Assembly: GCA_021801125.1 (NCBI GenBank)
Contig: JAJYYI010000081.1
Location: forward strand, 1 to 34,341
Direction: 5' to 3'
Source: Deltaproteobacteria bacterium
GTDB taxonomy: Bacteria; Desulfobacterota; Binatia; Binatales; Binataceae
Length of the DNA: 34,341 nucleotides
Under the pieces are notes generated by a model. It did not search any database and had not been told where the DNA came from. It saw only the letters and a list, made by a program, of their open reading frames with translations. Of this stretch, positions 9,230 to 17,918 are shown piece after piece (position 1 is the first letter of the stretch; every line of letters starts with the position of its first letter). The position numbers were made by a program, and so were the translations under genes.

Positions 9230-10396
9230 TCAGGGGCGTTTTGCCTTTCGGCCTATCGGCGCCGCCGTTGCGCAACATTCAACGGCCGCGACACCCACGG
9301 CCGACTGCGGAAAGTATCGGCGACGCACCCAGAGCGCGACATTTACCAGGCTGATGAGAACAGGGACCTCCACCAGCGGACCGATCACTGCGACGAAGGC
9401 CTCGCCGCTGTTCAGGCCAAAGGTCGCGACCGCGACGGCTATAGCCAGCTCGAAGTTATTCGAGGCAGCAGTGAAAGAAAGCGTTGCGGAGCGCGCGTAG
9501 TCGGCGCCGACCTTGTAGCTCATCACGAAGGACGCAACGAACATAATCACGAAATAAATCAGCAACGGAATCGCGACGCGCGCCACGTCAAACGGGAGTT
9601 GTACGATTGCGCCGCCCTTGAGCGAGAACATCACGACGATCGTGAACAGCAACGCCGCCAGCGTAATCGGGCTAATCTTCGGGATAAAGCGCTCGCGGTA
9701 CCAGGTCTCGCCGCGCAGTCTCGTCAACACCGTCCACGTCCCCAAACCCGCGACAAACGGCACGCCCAGGTAAATCCCCACGCTTTCAGCAATTTCGCCG
9801 ATCGTGACGCGAACAGTCGCGCCTTCCAGCCCCAGCCACCGCGGCACCAGAGTTACGAAGACCAGCGCGTAAACCGAATAAAACAGGACCTGAAAGATCG
9901 AATTGAAGGCGACTAATCCCGCGCAATACTCCCCATCGCCGTCAGCCAGATCGTTCCATACGATCACCATCGCGATACATCGCGCGAGCCCGATCATGAT
10001 CAGGCCCACCATGTACTCCGGACGATCGCGAAGAAAAAGCACAGCCAGGGCAAACATGACCAGCGGCCCCACGACCCAGTTCTGAACCAGGGAAAGTCCC
10101 AGAATCCTCCAATCGCGGAAGACCTCGCCCAGTTCGTCGTAGTTCACCTTTGCCAGCGGTGGGTACATCATCAAAATCAGGCCTACGGCGATTGGAATCG
10201 ACGTTGTTCCCACGCTCAGCAACTGCATTGCGTCCTTAATCCCCGGCACCAGATAGCCGAGCCCGACACCGCCGGCCATCGCAAGAAAAATCCACAACGT
10301 CAAGAAACGGTCGAGAAACGAAAGGCGCCGTGGCCTTGCCGGCAGAGCCCCATCCGGGGTGCGAGCAGCGTCTGCTGCCTTGAACTCGCTTCCCAT
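9230..10396 (-). CDS. acr3: Arsenite efflux transporter, ACR3 family
   Basis: This inner-membrane As(III) exporter has 388 residues and ten predicted membrane segments. The conserved cysteine motif [16 protein letters not shown] places Cys at 140, and [16 protein letters not shown] places Glu at 316. Their 176-residue spacing equals that of C129 and E305, essential in Alkaliphilus Acr3. The N-terminus carries about 28 extra, Arg/Pro-rich residues before TM1. ATG 10396 is preceded by GGGGAG at good spacing. The gene lies 141 nt downstream of arsM on the same strand, probably cotranscribed, so methylation and efflux of arsenic are paired. No arsR or arsC is in the window. ACR3 rather than the unrelated ArsB family is clear. 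Confidence 0.95.
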   Translation of the reverse strand: MGSEFKAADAARTPDGALPARPRRLSFLDRFLTLWIFLAMAGGVGLGYLVPGIKDAMQLLSVGTTSIPIAVGLILMMYPPLAKVNYDELGEVFRDWRILGLSLVQNWVVGPLVMFALAVLFLRDRPEYMVGLIMIGLARCIAMVIVWNDLADGDGEYCAGLVAFNSIFQVLFYSVYALVFVTLVPRWLGLEGATVRVTIGEIAESVGIYLGVPFVAGLGTWTVLTRLRGETWYRERFIPKISPITLAALLFTIVVMFSLKGGAIVQLPFDVARVAIPLLIYFVIMFVASFVMSYKVGADYARSATLSFTAASNNFELAIAVAVATFGLNSGEAFVAVIGPLVEVPVLISLVNVALWVRRRYFPQSAVGVAAVECCATAAPIGRKAKRP

Positions 10397-10537
10397 TTTC
10401 TAGATCTCCCCAGGTTCGGCCGGTTCAAATCGTGGGGACGCCCTCAGACGCATGCGCCATCAGGCCTTTACGCCCAGCCGCCAACCTCCTGGCTTTCTCC
10501 CGTCCCGCGAAGAAGAGAGCAAACGAGAGGCAATTGA

Positions 10538-11365
10538 CTAAGCAGGCTTTTTGGCGCGTACGAACGCGCTCATGAATTTACCGTCCACCGCTTGCGCGAC
10601 GAAATCGGCGTCGAGACCCACGTCTTTCAAAAACTCCTTCGCCTGGCTAGCGCTATAAACGCGCGTCGGCTCCACTTCGATCTCGTCGAACCCTGCCTGA
10701 GCCAGTTTCGCGCAATATTCCGACTCTTCCAATGCGCCGGCGACGCAACCGGCCCACAGCTCCCAGCTCCTGCGAATCTCGTGAGGCACCTCGCCCCGCA
10801 CGACGATGTCAGAGACCGCAAGGCGCCCACCTGGCTTCAAAACGCGAAACGCCTGCGCCAACACTCGGTCCTTGTCGCCGGAAAGATTAATCACGCAATT
10901 GGAAATGATCACGTCGACGGAATTGTCTGGCAGTGGGATGTTCTCGATCTCGCCCTTCAGGAACTCGACGTTGTCGAGGCCGGCTTTTCTCTGATTCTCG
11001 CGCGCCAGCGCCAGCATCTCGTCGGTCATATCGAGCCCATAGGCCTTGCCGGTCGGACCGACTCGACGGGCGGAGAGCAGCACGTCAATCCCGCCGCCTG
11101 ATCCCAAATCGAGTACGACCTCGCCGGGTCGCAGCTCTGCCAACGCCGTGGGGTTGCCGCATCCCAGGGAAGCGGCGATCGCGTCCGCGGGCAGCCCCTC
11201 CTTTTCGTCATCGCGATAAAGATTCGACGTAATTGGATCTCCGGAACAAGTCACATCCCCGCCGCCGCCACAGCATCCGACCTTGCCGGCCGCTTGCCGA
11301 ACGTGCAGAGCTTCCTGCGCGTAGCGCTCTTTGACAGCCGCTTTGATTGTTCCCTGATCGGACAT
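10538..11365 (-). CDS. arsM: Arsenite S-adenosylmethionine methyltransferase
   Basis: This enzyme methylates As(III) stepwise with SAM to methylated and volatile arsines, 275 residues. The SAM motif [18 protein letters not shown] is at residues 83-100. Cysteines at 40, 69, 157 and 207 correspond to the four conserved Cys of Cyanidioschyzon ArsM (44, 72, 174, 224), of which the last two bind As(III); the 50-residue spacing of that last pair is kept. An additional C31-C32 pair precedes a glycine run. The C-terminal [12 protein letters not shown] is typical. ATG 11365 follows AGGAG. It lies upstream of acr3 in the same direction, so the pair forms a detoxification unit. Confidence 0.95.
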   Translation of the reverse strand: MSDQGTIKAAVKERYAQEALHVRQAAGKVGCCGGGGDVTCSGDPITSNLYRDDEKEGLPADAIAASLGCGNPTALAELRPGEVVLDLGSGGGIDVLLSARRVGPTGKAYGLDMTDEMLALARENQRKAGLDNVEFLKGEIENIPLPDNSVDVIISNCVINLSGDKDRVLAQAFRVLKPGGRLAVSDIVVRGEVPHEIRRSWELWAGCVAGALEESEYCAKLAQAGFDEIEVEPTRVYSASQAKEFLKDVGLDADFVAQAVDGKFMSAFVRAKKPA

Positions 11366-11616
11366 ATTCGTGGCTCCTAATGTTTAGGGATTGCACCAAC
11401 TCCGCCGGCTGCTCGTGGGACCTGGTTGGGTGACGAAGTCGTGGCCTGCCATTGCGCCGCGCTATCCAAAGCGAATCCCCTTGAGATGGCCTGCCGAAAG
11501 TTTGGGCGCGTCCGACATCCCGCTCCTCGCCGTCAGAGGAGATTGCGAACCAAGCGCAATCCGAACGCATTTCGCACCCGAAGCCGTGCGACGATCGGCC
11601 CGCACGTCATTATGAT

Positions 11617-11636
11617 ATTTCTAGTAACATAGAAAT
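11617..11636. promoter_or_regulatory. AT-rich dyad, candidate ArsR/SmtB-type operator
   Basis: A perfect inverted repeat ATTTCTA-N6-TAGAAAT is set in a local AT-rich island within GC-rich DNA, about 250 nt upstream of arsM. Two arms separated by six nt resemble operators of ArsR/SmtB repressors, but the distance from arsM is large and no regulator gene is adjacent, so this is inference. Confidence 0.35.
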
Positions 11637-11758
11637 GTTATCGACGGCAACCCCGCCGCTGGCGTTGCCGTCGGACCAGACACTTTGGAACGAATCGCCC
11701 AGCCCGCGTACGACGAAAGGCAGAGGTTACCGAACCGAGGACGGACCGTACTTTCGCA

Positions 11759-11779
11759 CGCTCAGCGATACGCTTAGCG
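11759..11779. repeat. Tandem palindromic 9-mers upstream of ABC exporter
   Basis: CGCTCAGCG (11759-11767) and CGCTTAGCG (11771-11779) are each CGCT-n-AGCG palindromes differing only at the centre, separated by ATA. They lie about 165-190 nt upstream of the transcription start implied by the sigma-54-like promoter at 11920, a normal distance for enhancer-binding sites. The function is inferred. Confidence 0.35.
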
Positions 11780-11919
11780 GTCAAGCAACGCGACACAAAA
11801 TGAGCGCTGTTGCCTGATCTTCTGCTGCTAAACTGCCCGCCGTCTTAATAATTGTTTCCGTTGGGTACATGCGCGCGAAGGAAAAGCCCAAAGCTCAGCC
11901 TCTAACGAGAGCTTGTCGC

Positions 11920-11935
11920 TGGTACGATAGTTGCC
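11920..11935 (+). promoter_or_regulatory. Sigma-54-like -24/-12 promoter before the ABC exporter operon
   Basis: TGGTACG-ATAG-TTGCC matches 10 of the 12 fixed positions of TGGCACG-N4-TTGCW, with GG at 11921-11922 and GC at 11933-11934. The implied start near 11946 lies just inside the ATG at 11942, favouring translation from ATG 12002. Confidence 0.5.
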
Positions 11936-12001
11936 CCTGCTATGAACAGGGCGAGCGACGCCACGAAGACAGCGCGGACAGCGGTGGCGGGCAAATCTTT
12001 C

Positions 12002-13078
12002 ATGGCTGCAGGCACACAGAGACGCATCCTCCTGGCGGGCTTCGCGTTGGTCGCTGTCGGCGCGGTTGCGCTGGCGCTGCTTCTGGGTCGACGAGAGAAC
12101 GGCAATGTTCTTACGCTTTACGGCAATGTCGACATCCGCGAGGTTCAACTGGCCTTCAACGACTCGGACCGAATCGTGCGGATGTACGTGCAGGAAGGCG
12201 ATTTCGTAAAACCTGGCGAGTTATTGGCTGAGCTGGACGCACGGCGCTACGCGGCCAACGCCGACCAAGCGCGGCGCAACGTGGAGGCGCAAAAACAGGT
12301 GCTGACTCGCCTGCTGAACGGCTCGCGACCCGAGGAGATCGAACAGGCGCGGTCCACGATGGAAGCGCTGCGAGCGACGATGCGTGACGCCGATATAACC
12401 TATCGGCGAGACGTAGAGCTAAGACGCAGTCAGGTCATCCCTCAACAGACACTCGATGACGCCAAGGCCAAGCTTGATGAGGCGCGCGGAAACTACGAAG
12501 CGGCGCGACAGGCGTGGATCTTGGCCGTCGAGGGCCCGCGTATCGAGGATATCGAAAACGCCCGCGCGGCCTTGCGAGCGTACGAAGCCGCGCTCGCCTT
12601 CGCCGAGCGCGAGTTGTCCGACACCAAGCTGTACGCCCATTCCGAAGGAGTTATCGAGGATCGCATCCTTGAGCCCGGCGACATGGCCGCGCCCAATGTT
12701 CCCGCCTTTACGATGGCATTGACCAATCCGGTCTGGGTACGGGTCTATGTTCCGGAAACGTACATGGGGCGTATATATCTTGGCATGCTCGCGTCAATTA
12801 CCACCGACAGCTATCCCGGCAAGCGTTTTCCCGGTTGGGTCGGCTATATCTCACCCACCGCCGAGTTCACGCCGAAAAATGTCGAGACACCGGAGTTGCG
12901 GACGCGGCTTGTCTACCAGGCGCGTATCTATGCGTGCAATCCGCAAAATGAACTGAGGCTGGGGATGCCCGCAACCGTGACGCTGTCGCTCGATCAGCCA
13001 GTGCCCAGCGCTGAACAGGTGAAAGGCCTTGGATGCGGAGAGCAAAATCGTGCCGGCGGACAGCCACGAATACACTGA
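12002..13078 (+). CDS. HlyD-family membrane fusion protein of ABC exporter (YbhG-like)
   Basis: This periplasmic adaptor is anchored by one N-terminal membrane helix and couples the ABC-2 exporter to an outer-membrane channel. From ATG 12002 it has 358 residues; an in-frame ATG at 11942 would add 20 but lacks a ribosome binding site and overlaps a probable promoter. The order is: membrane anchor (residues 7-28), the LTLYGNVDIREVQLAF motif shared with E. coli YbhG, first lipoyl half (VQEGDFVKPGELLAELDAR), a long coiled-coil hairpin (about 75-205), second lipoyl half (LYAHSEGVIEDRILEPGD) and a beta-barrel with SPTAEFTPKNVETPELRT, also close to YbhG. The stop lies within the ATPase gene, in another frame (about 50-nt overlap). 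Confidence 0.92.
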   Translation: MAAGTQRRILLAGFALVAVGAVALALLLGRRENGNVLTLYGNVDIREVQLAFNDSDRIVRMYVQEGDFVKPGELLAELDARRYAANADQARRNVEAQKQVLTRLLNGSRPEEIEQARSTMEALRATMRDADITYRRDVELRRSQVIPQQTLDDAKAKLDEARGNYEAARQAWILAVEGPRIEDIENARAALRAYEAALAFAERELSDTKLYAHSEGVIEDRILEPGDMAAPNVPAFTMALTNPVWVRVYVPETYMGRIYLGMLASITTDSYPGKRFPGWVGYISPTAEFTPKNVETPELRTRLVYQARIYACNPQNELRLGMPATVTLSLDQPVPSAEQVKGLGCGEQNRAGGQPRIH

Positions 13079-14837
13079 AACCGCGCTGGAGCTTGAGTCG
13101 GTAAGCAAGAGTTTCCTCACTGGACGCCGCACTGTTCGAGCCCTAAATAGCGTGACCCTCGCGGTAAAGCGTGGAATCGTGACCGGATTAATCGGACCCG
13201 ACGGCGCGGGAAAGACCACTCTGATGCGTCTGCTCGCGGGACTGCTCGCTCCCGATGAAGGGCGAATTTTCGTGCTGGGAATCGACGCCTCGGCGCAGCC
13301 GCAACAGGTGCAGTCGATCGTCGGCTACATGCCGCAGCGCTTTGGCTTGTACGAAGACCTGAGCGTGCAGGAGAACCTCGACCTCTACGCTGATCTGCAT
13401 AGCGTATCGAGCGATGAGCGAGCCGTGCGCTACGCCGACCTCATGCGCATGACCGGGCTGGCTTCGTTTTCGAGGAGACTTGCCGGGCGGCTTTCCGGCG
13501 GAATGAAGCAAAAGCTGGGATTGGCGTGTTCGCTCGTCGGCTCGCCGCCACTTCTGCTGCTCGATGAACCCACGGTCGGCGTTGATCCGGTTTCGCGCCG
13601 CGAGCTGTGGTCCATCGTTCATCGCCTGGTCACGGATCGCGGTGCAACGGTGTTGCTTAGCACCGCATATCTCGATGAGGCTGAGCGCTGTACCGAGGTC
13701 GTCCTGATGCACGGCGGCAAGGTGCTCGGCCAGGACGAGCCGGCGGCCTTTACGCGCCGGTTCGTGGGGCGCAGCTTCCACGTCTTCGCGTCTGGTATTT
13801 CCAAGCGTTCGCTTCAAGAACGGGTCAGCCGCGCGCCGGACGTTCTGGACGCGATAATTCAAGGATCTCGCGTAAGGATCGTGACGGACAGACCGGTCGT
13901 GCCCAATGCCACTCAACTGCTCGGCCGCGACCAAGCCGTGGAAATCACGCCCGTCGCACCTCGTTTTGAGGACAGCTTCGTAAGTCTGCTCAAAAGCTCC
14001 GAGCGGGTCCCTCCGCCTTCCCGCCTAAGCCTGCCGGGTACGCTTGCCAATGCAAAAGCGGGAAACCCCGACGAAGAGATGATCGTGGTACACAAGCTAA
14101 GCCGGCGATTCGGCGACTTCTTCGCCGTCCGCGACGTCAGCTTTGCCGTGCGGCGAGGCGAGGTCTTCGGTCTGTTGGGGGCCAACGGCGCCGGCAAATC
14201 AACGACCTTCAGGATGCTATGCGGGCTGCTGCCCGCATCCGAAGGTACACTTCGCGTCGCGGGAGTGGACCTAAGACAAGCGGCAGCGCGGGCACGCGCT
14301 CGCGTCGGTTACATGGCGCAGAAGTTCTCGCTGTACGGCGATCTGTCCGTGCTGCAAAACCTGCGTTTCTTTAGCAGCGCCTACGGGCTCAAGGGGAAAC
14401 ATCAACACGAGCGCATGGACTGGGCGCTAACGGAATTCGAGCTCGAACCGTTCGCGGACTCCACCAGCCGCGACCTGCCGCTGGGCTTCAAGCAGCGCCT
14501 GGCTTTGGCGGTCGCCCTTATGCATGAACCCGAAATCCTCTTTCTCGACGAGCCGACGTCGGGCGTGGACCCGCTCGGACGGCGCGAGTTCTGGCGCCGC
14601 ATCAACGCATTGGCAGAGAGCGGCATCACTGTGCTGGTCACGACTCACTTCATGGAAGAAGCAGAGTATTGCGACCGGCTGGTGATAATGGCTCAGGGCC
14701 GGATCCTTGCCGAAGGAACCTCCGAGGAGATGAGAGAGCGCTTTCGCTCCGACGCGCTACCCAACCCCACCATGGAGGACGCCTTTGTCGCCCTTATCAC
14801 CGGAGCGGCAACACAACAATCTGGAGCGGCCGCTTGA
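13029..14837 (+). CDS. ABC exporter ATPase with two fused nucleotide-binding domains (YbhF-like)
   Basis: This cytoplasmic ATPase drives the ABC-2 permeases encoded downstream; 602 residues against 578 in E. coli YbhF. NBD1 has Walker A GPDGAGKTT (56-64), signature LSGGMKQKLG and Walker B LLLLDEPTVGVDP. NBD2 has Walker A GANGAGKST (about 384-392), a divergent signature LPLGFKQRLAL and Walker B ILFLDEPTSGVDP with a following TTHFMEEAEYCD switch. The start is uncertain: TTG 13029 lies inside the adaptor gene, while GTG 13050 has a better-spaced GGAG at 13037-13040. E. coli YbhFSR is reported to act in drug and cation export; the substrate here is unknown. Confidence 0.93.
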   Translation: MDAESKIVPADSHEYTETALELESVSKSFLTGRRTVRALNSVTLAVKRGIVTGLIGPDGAGKTTLMRLLAGLLAPDEGRIFVLGIDASAQPQQVQSIVGYMPQRFGLYEDLSVQENLDLYADLHSVSSDERAVRYADLMRMTGLASFSRRLAGRLSGGMKQKLGLACSLVGSPPLLLLDEPTVGVDPVSRRELWSIVHRLVTDRGATVLLSTAYLDEAERCTEVVLMHGGKVLGQDEPAAFTRRFVGRSFHVFASGISKRSLQERVSRAPDVLDAIIQGSRVRIVTDRPVVPNATQLLGRDQAVEITPVAPRFEDSFVSLLKSSERVPPPSRLSLPGTLANAKAGNPDEEMIVVHKLSRRFGDFFAVRDVSFAVRRGEVFGLLGANGAGKSTTFRMLCGLLPASEGTLRVAGVDLRQAAARARARVGYMAQKFSLYGDLSVLQNLRFFSSAYGLKGKHQHERMDWALTEFELEPFADSTSRDLPLGFKQRLALAVALMHEPEILFLDEPTSGVDPLGRREFWRRINALAESGITVLVTTHFMEEAEYCDRLVIMAQGRILAEGTSEEMRERFRSDALPNPTMEDAFVALITGAATQQSGAAA

Positions 14838-15958
14838 ACCGCGCGAGGTTAATGCGACTGCGGGGCCTTTTGCGCAAAGAGTCGCTGCAGATTTTGCGCG
14901 ATCCATCGAGCATCGCGATAGCCTTCGTTATGCCCGTGGTGTTGCTGTTTATTTTTGGCTACGGCGTCTCTCTGGATGCCAGGCGCGTACCACTGGCGTT
15001 GGTGGTCGAACAACCTAACCGCGACACCGCCAGCTTCGTCGCCGGCTTCTTCCAGTCGCCGTACTTCGTGCCTGTACCCTTCGCTACGGTTCAGGACGCT
15101 GACGCAGCTATGGAAGAGCACCTCGTGGACGGGATCGTATGGCTGCGCAGCGACTTTAGCCGCCAGATGCTGAGTCAAGGCAACGCGCCGGTCGGCGTCA
15201 TCGTTAACGGGGTCGACGCCAACAATGCTCGTCTGATTGAAGGCTACCTGCAGCAGGTTTGGGCGGATTGGTTGGCGAAGTTCGCCGCCACCAAGGGTAT
15301 TCCACTGAAAACAGCGGTCCGAGTGGACGTGCGCGTCTGGTTCAATCCGGCGGTTAGGAGCAAGGACTTTCTGATTCCGGGACTTATCGGGGTTATCATG
15401 ACGCTGACCGGCGCGTTGCTGACCGCGATGGTCGTGGCGCGCGAATGGGAGCGAGGCACGATGGAGTCGCTGCTGGTTACACCCGCCGACATCCACGAGA
15501 TCGTCCTGAGCAAACTGTTGCCCTACTTCGTTCTTGGCATGGGGGGCATGCTGTTGTCGGTGTCGATGGCTGTGTGGCTATTCGGCGTTCCGTTGCGAGG
15601 GTCACTGTGGCTTTTGCTGGTAGCATCCTCGGCCTTTCTCCTATGCGCGCTTGGTATGGGGCTCCTGATCTCAGCGGTCAGCAAGAACCAATTCGTCGCG
15701 GGCGAGATCGCGATCCTAGTCACCTTTCTGCCAGCCTTCATACTTTCGGGCTTCGTCTTCGACATTCGCAGCATGCCGCTGGCTGTTCAACTCATCACGC
15801 ATATCGTAGCCGCGCGGTATTTGGTTAGGATCCTTCAGAGCGTCTTTTTGGCCGGCAACGTGTGGCCAATCGTTCTCCCGAATCTCTTCGGCCTGGCAGC
15901 TCTGGCGTCGATATTCCTCGCGCTGGCGAGACGCTCTGCGCGCAAGAGCCTGGAGTAG
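14834..15958 (+). CDS. ABC-2 type permease (YbhS-like)
   Basis: This is an inner-membrane half-permease, 374 residues from TTG 14834, close to YbhS (377). The TTG overlaps the ATPase stop by 4 nt (TTGA) and has GGAG seven nt upstream; ATG 14852 is the alternative, and the longer open frame reaching back to 14669 is a shadow over the ATPase gene. It begins LLRKESLQILRDPSSIAIAF, followed by TM1 (VVLLFIFGYGVSLD), a periplasmic domain (about 50-175) and five C-terminal helices starting at FLIPGLIGVIMTLTGALL with the motif VVAREWERGTMESLLVTP. These sequences line up motif by motif with YbhS. It likely pairs with the next gene as a heterodimer. Confidence 0.93.
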   Translation: MNRARLMRLRGLLRKESLQILRDPSSIAIAFVMPVVLLFIFGYGVSLDARRVPLALVVEQPNRDTASFVAGFFQSPYFVPVPFATVQDADAAMEEHLVDGIVWLRSDFSRQMLSQGNAPVGVIVNGVDANNARLIEGYLQQVWADWLAKFAATKGIPLKTAVRVDVRVWFNPAVRSKDFLIPGLIGVIMTLTGALLTAMVVAREWERGTMESLLVTPADIHEIVLSKLLPYFVLGMGGMLLSVSMAVWLFGVPLRGSLWLLLVASSAFLLCALGMGLLISAVSKNQFVAGEIAILVTFLPAFILSGFVFDIRSMPLAVQLITHIVAARYLVRILQSVFLAGNVWPIVLPNLFGLAALASIFLALARRSARKSLE

Positions 15959-15966
15959 GAGCACCG

Positions 15967-17076
15967 ATGCTGCGTCGCGTACTCGCCCTAGCGATCAAGG
16001 AACTTCTCGCGGTGCTCAAAGACCCCAAGAGTCGGTTGGTGCTGGTCGGTCCACCCATTTTTCAGCTCTTGATATTTGGATATGGGGCAACCTACGACCT
16101 CAATCACGTACCATTTGCCGTTTACGACGAAGACCCAAGTCAACCTTCGCGGGAACTGCTGGCACGCTTCGAGGGAGCGCCAGCGTTTCAAGAGGTGGCT
16201 CGCCTTCGCAGCGACGCCGAGGTCGCCCGTGCCATCGATCGAGGGCAGGCGCTGATGGTGTTGCATATCGACCGTCGCTTCAGTCGCGACCTCCTTCGCG
16301 GAATGCCGGGGCGTGTTCAGTTCATTTTAGATGGACGCAATTCCAACACCGCGCTGCTTGCGATGGGGTACGCCAACACCATCGTCGCCGACTTCGACAG
16401 TTGGTGGGCGAGCCGACATGGCTGGGGTAAGCCGCCGGTGACGCTTGATATTCGGGCCCGGTTTAACGAAAACCTCGAATCGCGCTGGTTTATCGTCCCC
16501 GGCATCGCGGCGCTGCTGACCGAAGTCGTGGGGCTTTTGGTGACGGCGTTGTCCGTCGCGCGCGAGCGGGAGGCAGGAACTTTCGACCAGTTACTCATCA
16601 CCCCTATGCGACCGATCGATATTCTCCTTGGCAAGAGTATTCCGGGCATATTAATCGGAAGTCTGGAGGCAACCCTCACCTTCGTAGTCGCCGTGTTCTG
16701 GTTCGGCGTACCCTTCCAAGGGGGACTGGCAGCGTTGTACCTGGGTCTCTTCGTGTTTTTGCTGTCGGTCATAGGGATCGGGCTGATGGTCTCGGCCCTC
16801 TCCGTAACACAGCAACAAGCGCTGCTCGGTGCCTTCCTGTTCCTGGTGCCATCGGTCATCTTGTCGGGCTTCGCCACGCCGATCGCCAACATGCCAGCTT
16901 TGGTTCAACGCGTGACGTATCTCAATCCGATGCGCTATTTCCTGGTTGTGGCGCGCAGTGTATTTCTCGAGGGGGGGTCGGCGCGTTCTTTGATACCTCA
17001 ATACTGGCCGATGGCGACCATTGCCGTCGTGTCACTCGCTCTGGCCGGATGGCTGTTTCGCCGCCGGCTCTATTGA
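15967..17076 (+). CDS. ABC-2 type permease (YbhR-like)
   Basis: This is the second half-permease, 369 residues (YbhR has 368). ATG 15967 follows TAGGAG at six nt and lies 8 nt after the ybhS-like stop. The order matches its partner: IKELLAVLKDPKSRLVLVGPP, TM1 (LLIFGYGATYDLN), a periplasmic domain (residues about 45-175) and a membrane block beginning FIVPGIAALLTEVVGLLVTAL with the ABC-2 motif SVAREREAGTFDQLLITP. It ends in a basic cytoplasmic tail RRRLY. This is the last clear member of the adaptor-ATPase-permease-permease operon. Confidence 0.93.
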   Translation: MLRRVLALAIKELLAVLKDPKSRLVLVGPPIFQLLIFGYGATYDLNHVPFAVYDEDPSQPSRELLARFEGAPAFQEVARLRSDAEVARAIDRGQALMVLHIDRRFSRDLLRGMPGRVQFILDGRNSNTALLAMGYANTIVADFDSWWASRHGWGKPPVTLDIRARFNENLESRWFIVPGIAALLTEVVGLLVTALSVAREREAGTFDQLLITPMRPIDILLGKSIPGILIGSLEATLTFVVAVFWFGVPFQGGLAALYLGLFVFLLSVIGIGLMVSALSVTQQQALLGAFLFLVPSVILSGFATPIANMPALVQRVTYLNPMRYFLVVARSVFLEGGSARSLIPQYWPMATIAVVSLALAGWLFRRRLY

Positions 17077-17104
17077 CTAGTGGACGTCGGAGGTACGACA
17101 AGGC

Positions 17105-17845
17105 TTGACGTTCGACCACCGTTTTATCATGGCCTTAAGCCTCACCGGCGTTGCGCTCGATGCGCTCGGCGGGTTTTACCTGGCATACGATCTTCTTGGC
17201 TCCAAATATGGTCCGCTGAGAACTTTCACGCGTTTGGTCACTTACAGTTTTTTGTGCACGGCATGTTTCTGGCCGCTGCTGGGATTATGGTTTGGCGCCG
17301 TTGGAGGAGCAATTCTTGGACCATCTCTCGCCGTGGAGTACTCACGGCACGGAAAGCATGGAACGGAATCGAGCGGTGAGGCGCTGTTCTTTCAGGCCCT
17401 CCGCGCTGTTGCCTTCGGGCTTGCGGGTTGGCTAACGATTGACCTGCGCTTCGGATTGTCCTTCGGCCTTGCCTCGATGGTCGCTCTGACAGCGATTCAT
17501 CAACTCCACGTTTCGGCTGCTGACACTTACCGATCCAGCCGCAGCCTCGAACTTGGCGCACGCGTCATCGCCTCCGCCGCGGCAAGAGGTGCCGCCGTGG
17601 GGCTGGCCGGTCTCGCGGCCGGGGCTTTGGCGCGCGAGCCCGGGGCGTTGAAGTTCGGCGCCGAGATTGGCTTGGTCGTGGGCCTCTTCAATGCGCTCGT
17701 GCTAGCGTTCGGGCCTATTGTCGAATGGTGGGCAGAGAACCTTTCGGACCGCTCACTTGGCGGAGTCGGCGCTGTTCTCGCGGTCGTCGGATTTCTTCTG
17801 CAGTCGTTGCAATACGCGCTGCCGCTTATCGGCCTCGCGCGATGA
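17105..17845 (+). CDS. Multi-pass membrane protein of unknown function
   Basis: I do not recognise this 246-residue protein. It is strongly hydrophobic with about six predicted membrane segments (near residues 9-27, 47-72, 95-125, 145-175, 190-212 and 222-244), rich in Gly and Ala, and has no clear motif or catalytic residue. Between segments 2 and 3 is a short polar stretch with His and Glu (YSRHGKHGTESSGEA). The start is TTG 17105 with GGAGG eleven nt upstream; ATG 17129 is possible. It follows the YbhR-like gene by 28 nt on the same strand and is probably cotranscribed, so a role linked to the exporter can be guessed but not shown. It converges on the amidotransferase gene. Confidence 0.72.
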   Translation: MTFDHRFIMALSLTGVALDALGGFYLAYDLLGSKYGPLRTFTRLVTYSFLCTACFWPLLGLWFGAVGGAILGPSLAVEYSRHGKHGTESSGEALFFQALRAVAFGLAGWLTIDLRFGLSFGLASMVALTAIHQLHVSAADTYRSSRSLELGARVIASAAARGAAVGLAGLAAGALAREPGALKFGAEIGLVVGLFNALVLAFGPIVEWWAENLSDRSLGGVGAVLAVVGFLLQSLQYALPLIGLAR

Positions 17846-17918
17846 TCCGTGACCATCAGGGCGTGCAACGGTCGGCAGTTCACATCCAATGATGACCAAT
17901 TTATCGAAGTACCAATGC

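Larger units (their letters stand above)
11366..12001. other. Divergent intergenic region between ars genes and ABC exporter
   Basis: I find no gene here. It holds an AT-rich dyad (11617-11636), a pair of near-identical palindromic 9-mers (11759-11779) and a sigma-54-like promoter (11920-11935). Short frames at 11391-11615 and 11635-11817 have atypical composition and no recognisable similarity; an ArsR-type helix-turn-helix was looked for and not seen. Confidence 0.5.

Noticed and set aside
10427-10440. GGTTCAAATC resembling a tRNA T-loop
   Set aside because: Flanking bases do not form a T stem and no acceptor, D or anticodon arm is found.
14669-14833. Upstream extension of the YbhS-like permease frame
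   Set aside because: Lies wholly over the ATPase gene in another frame, and its translation is not permease-like; TTG 14834 with its own ribosome binding site fits the YbhS length.
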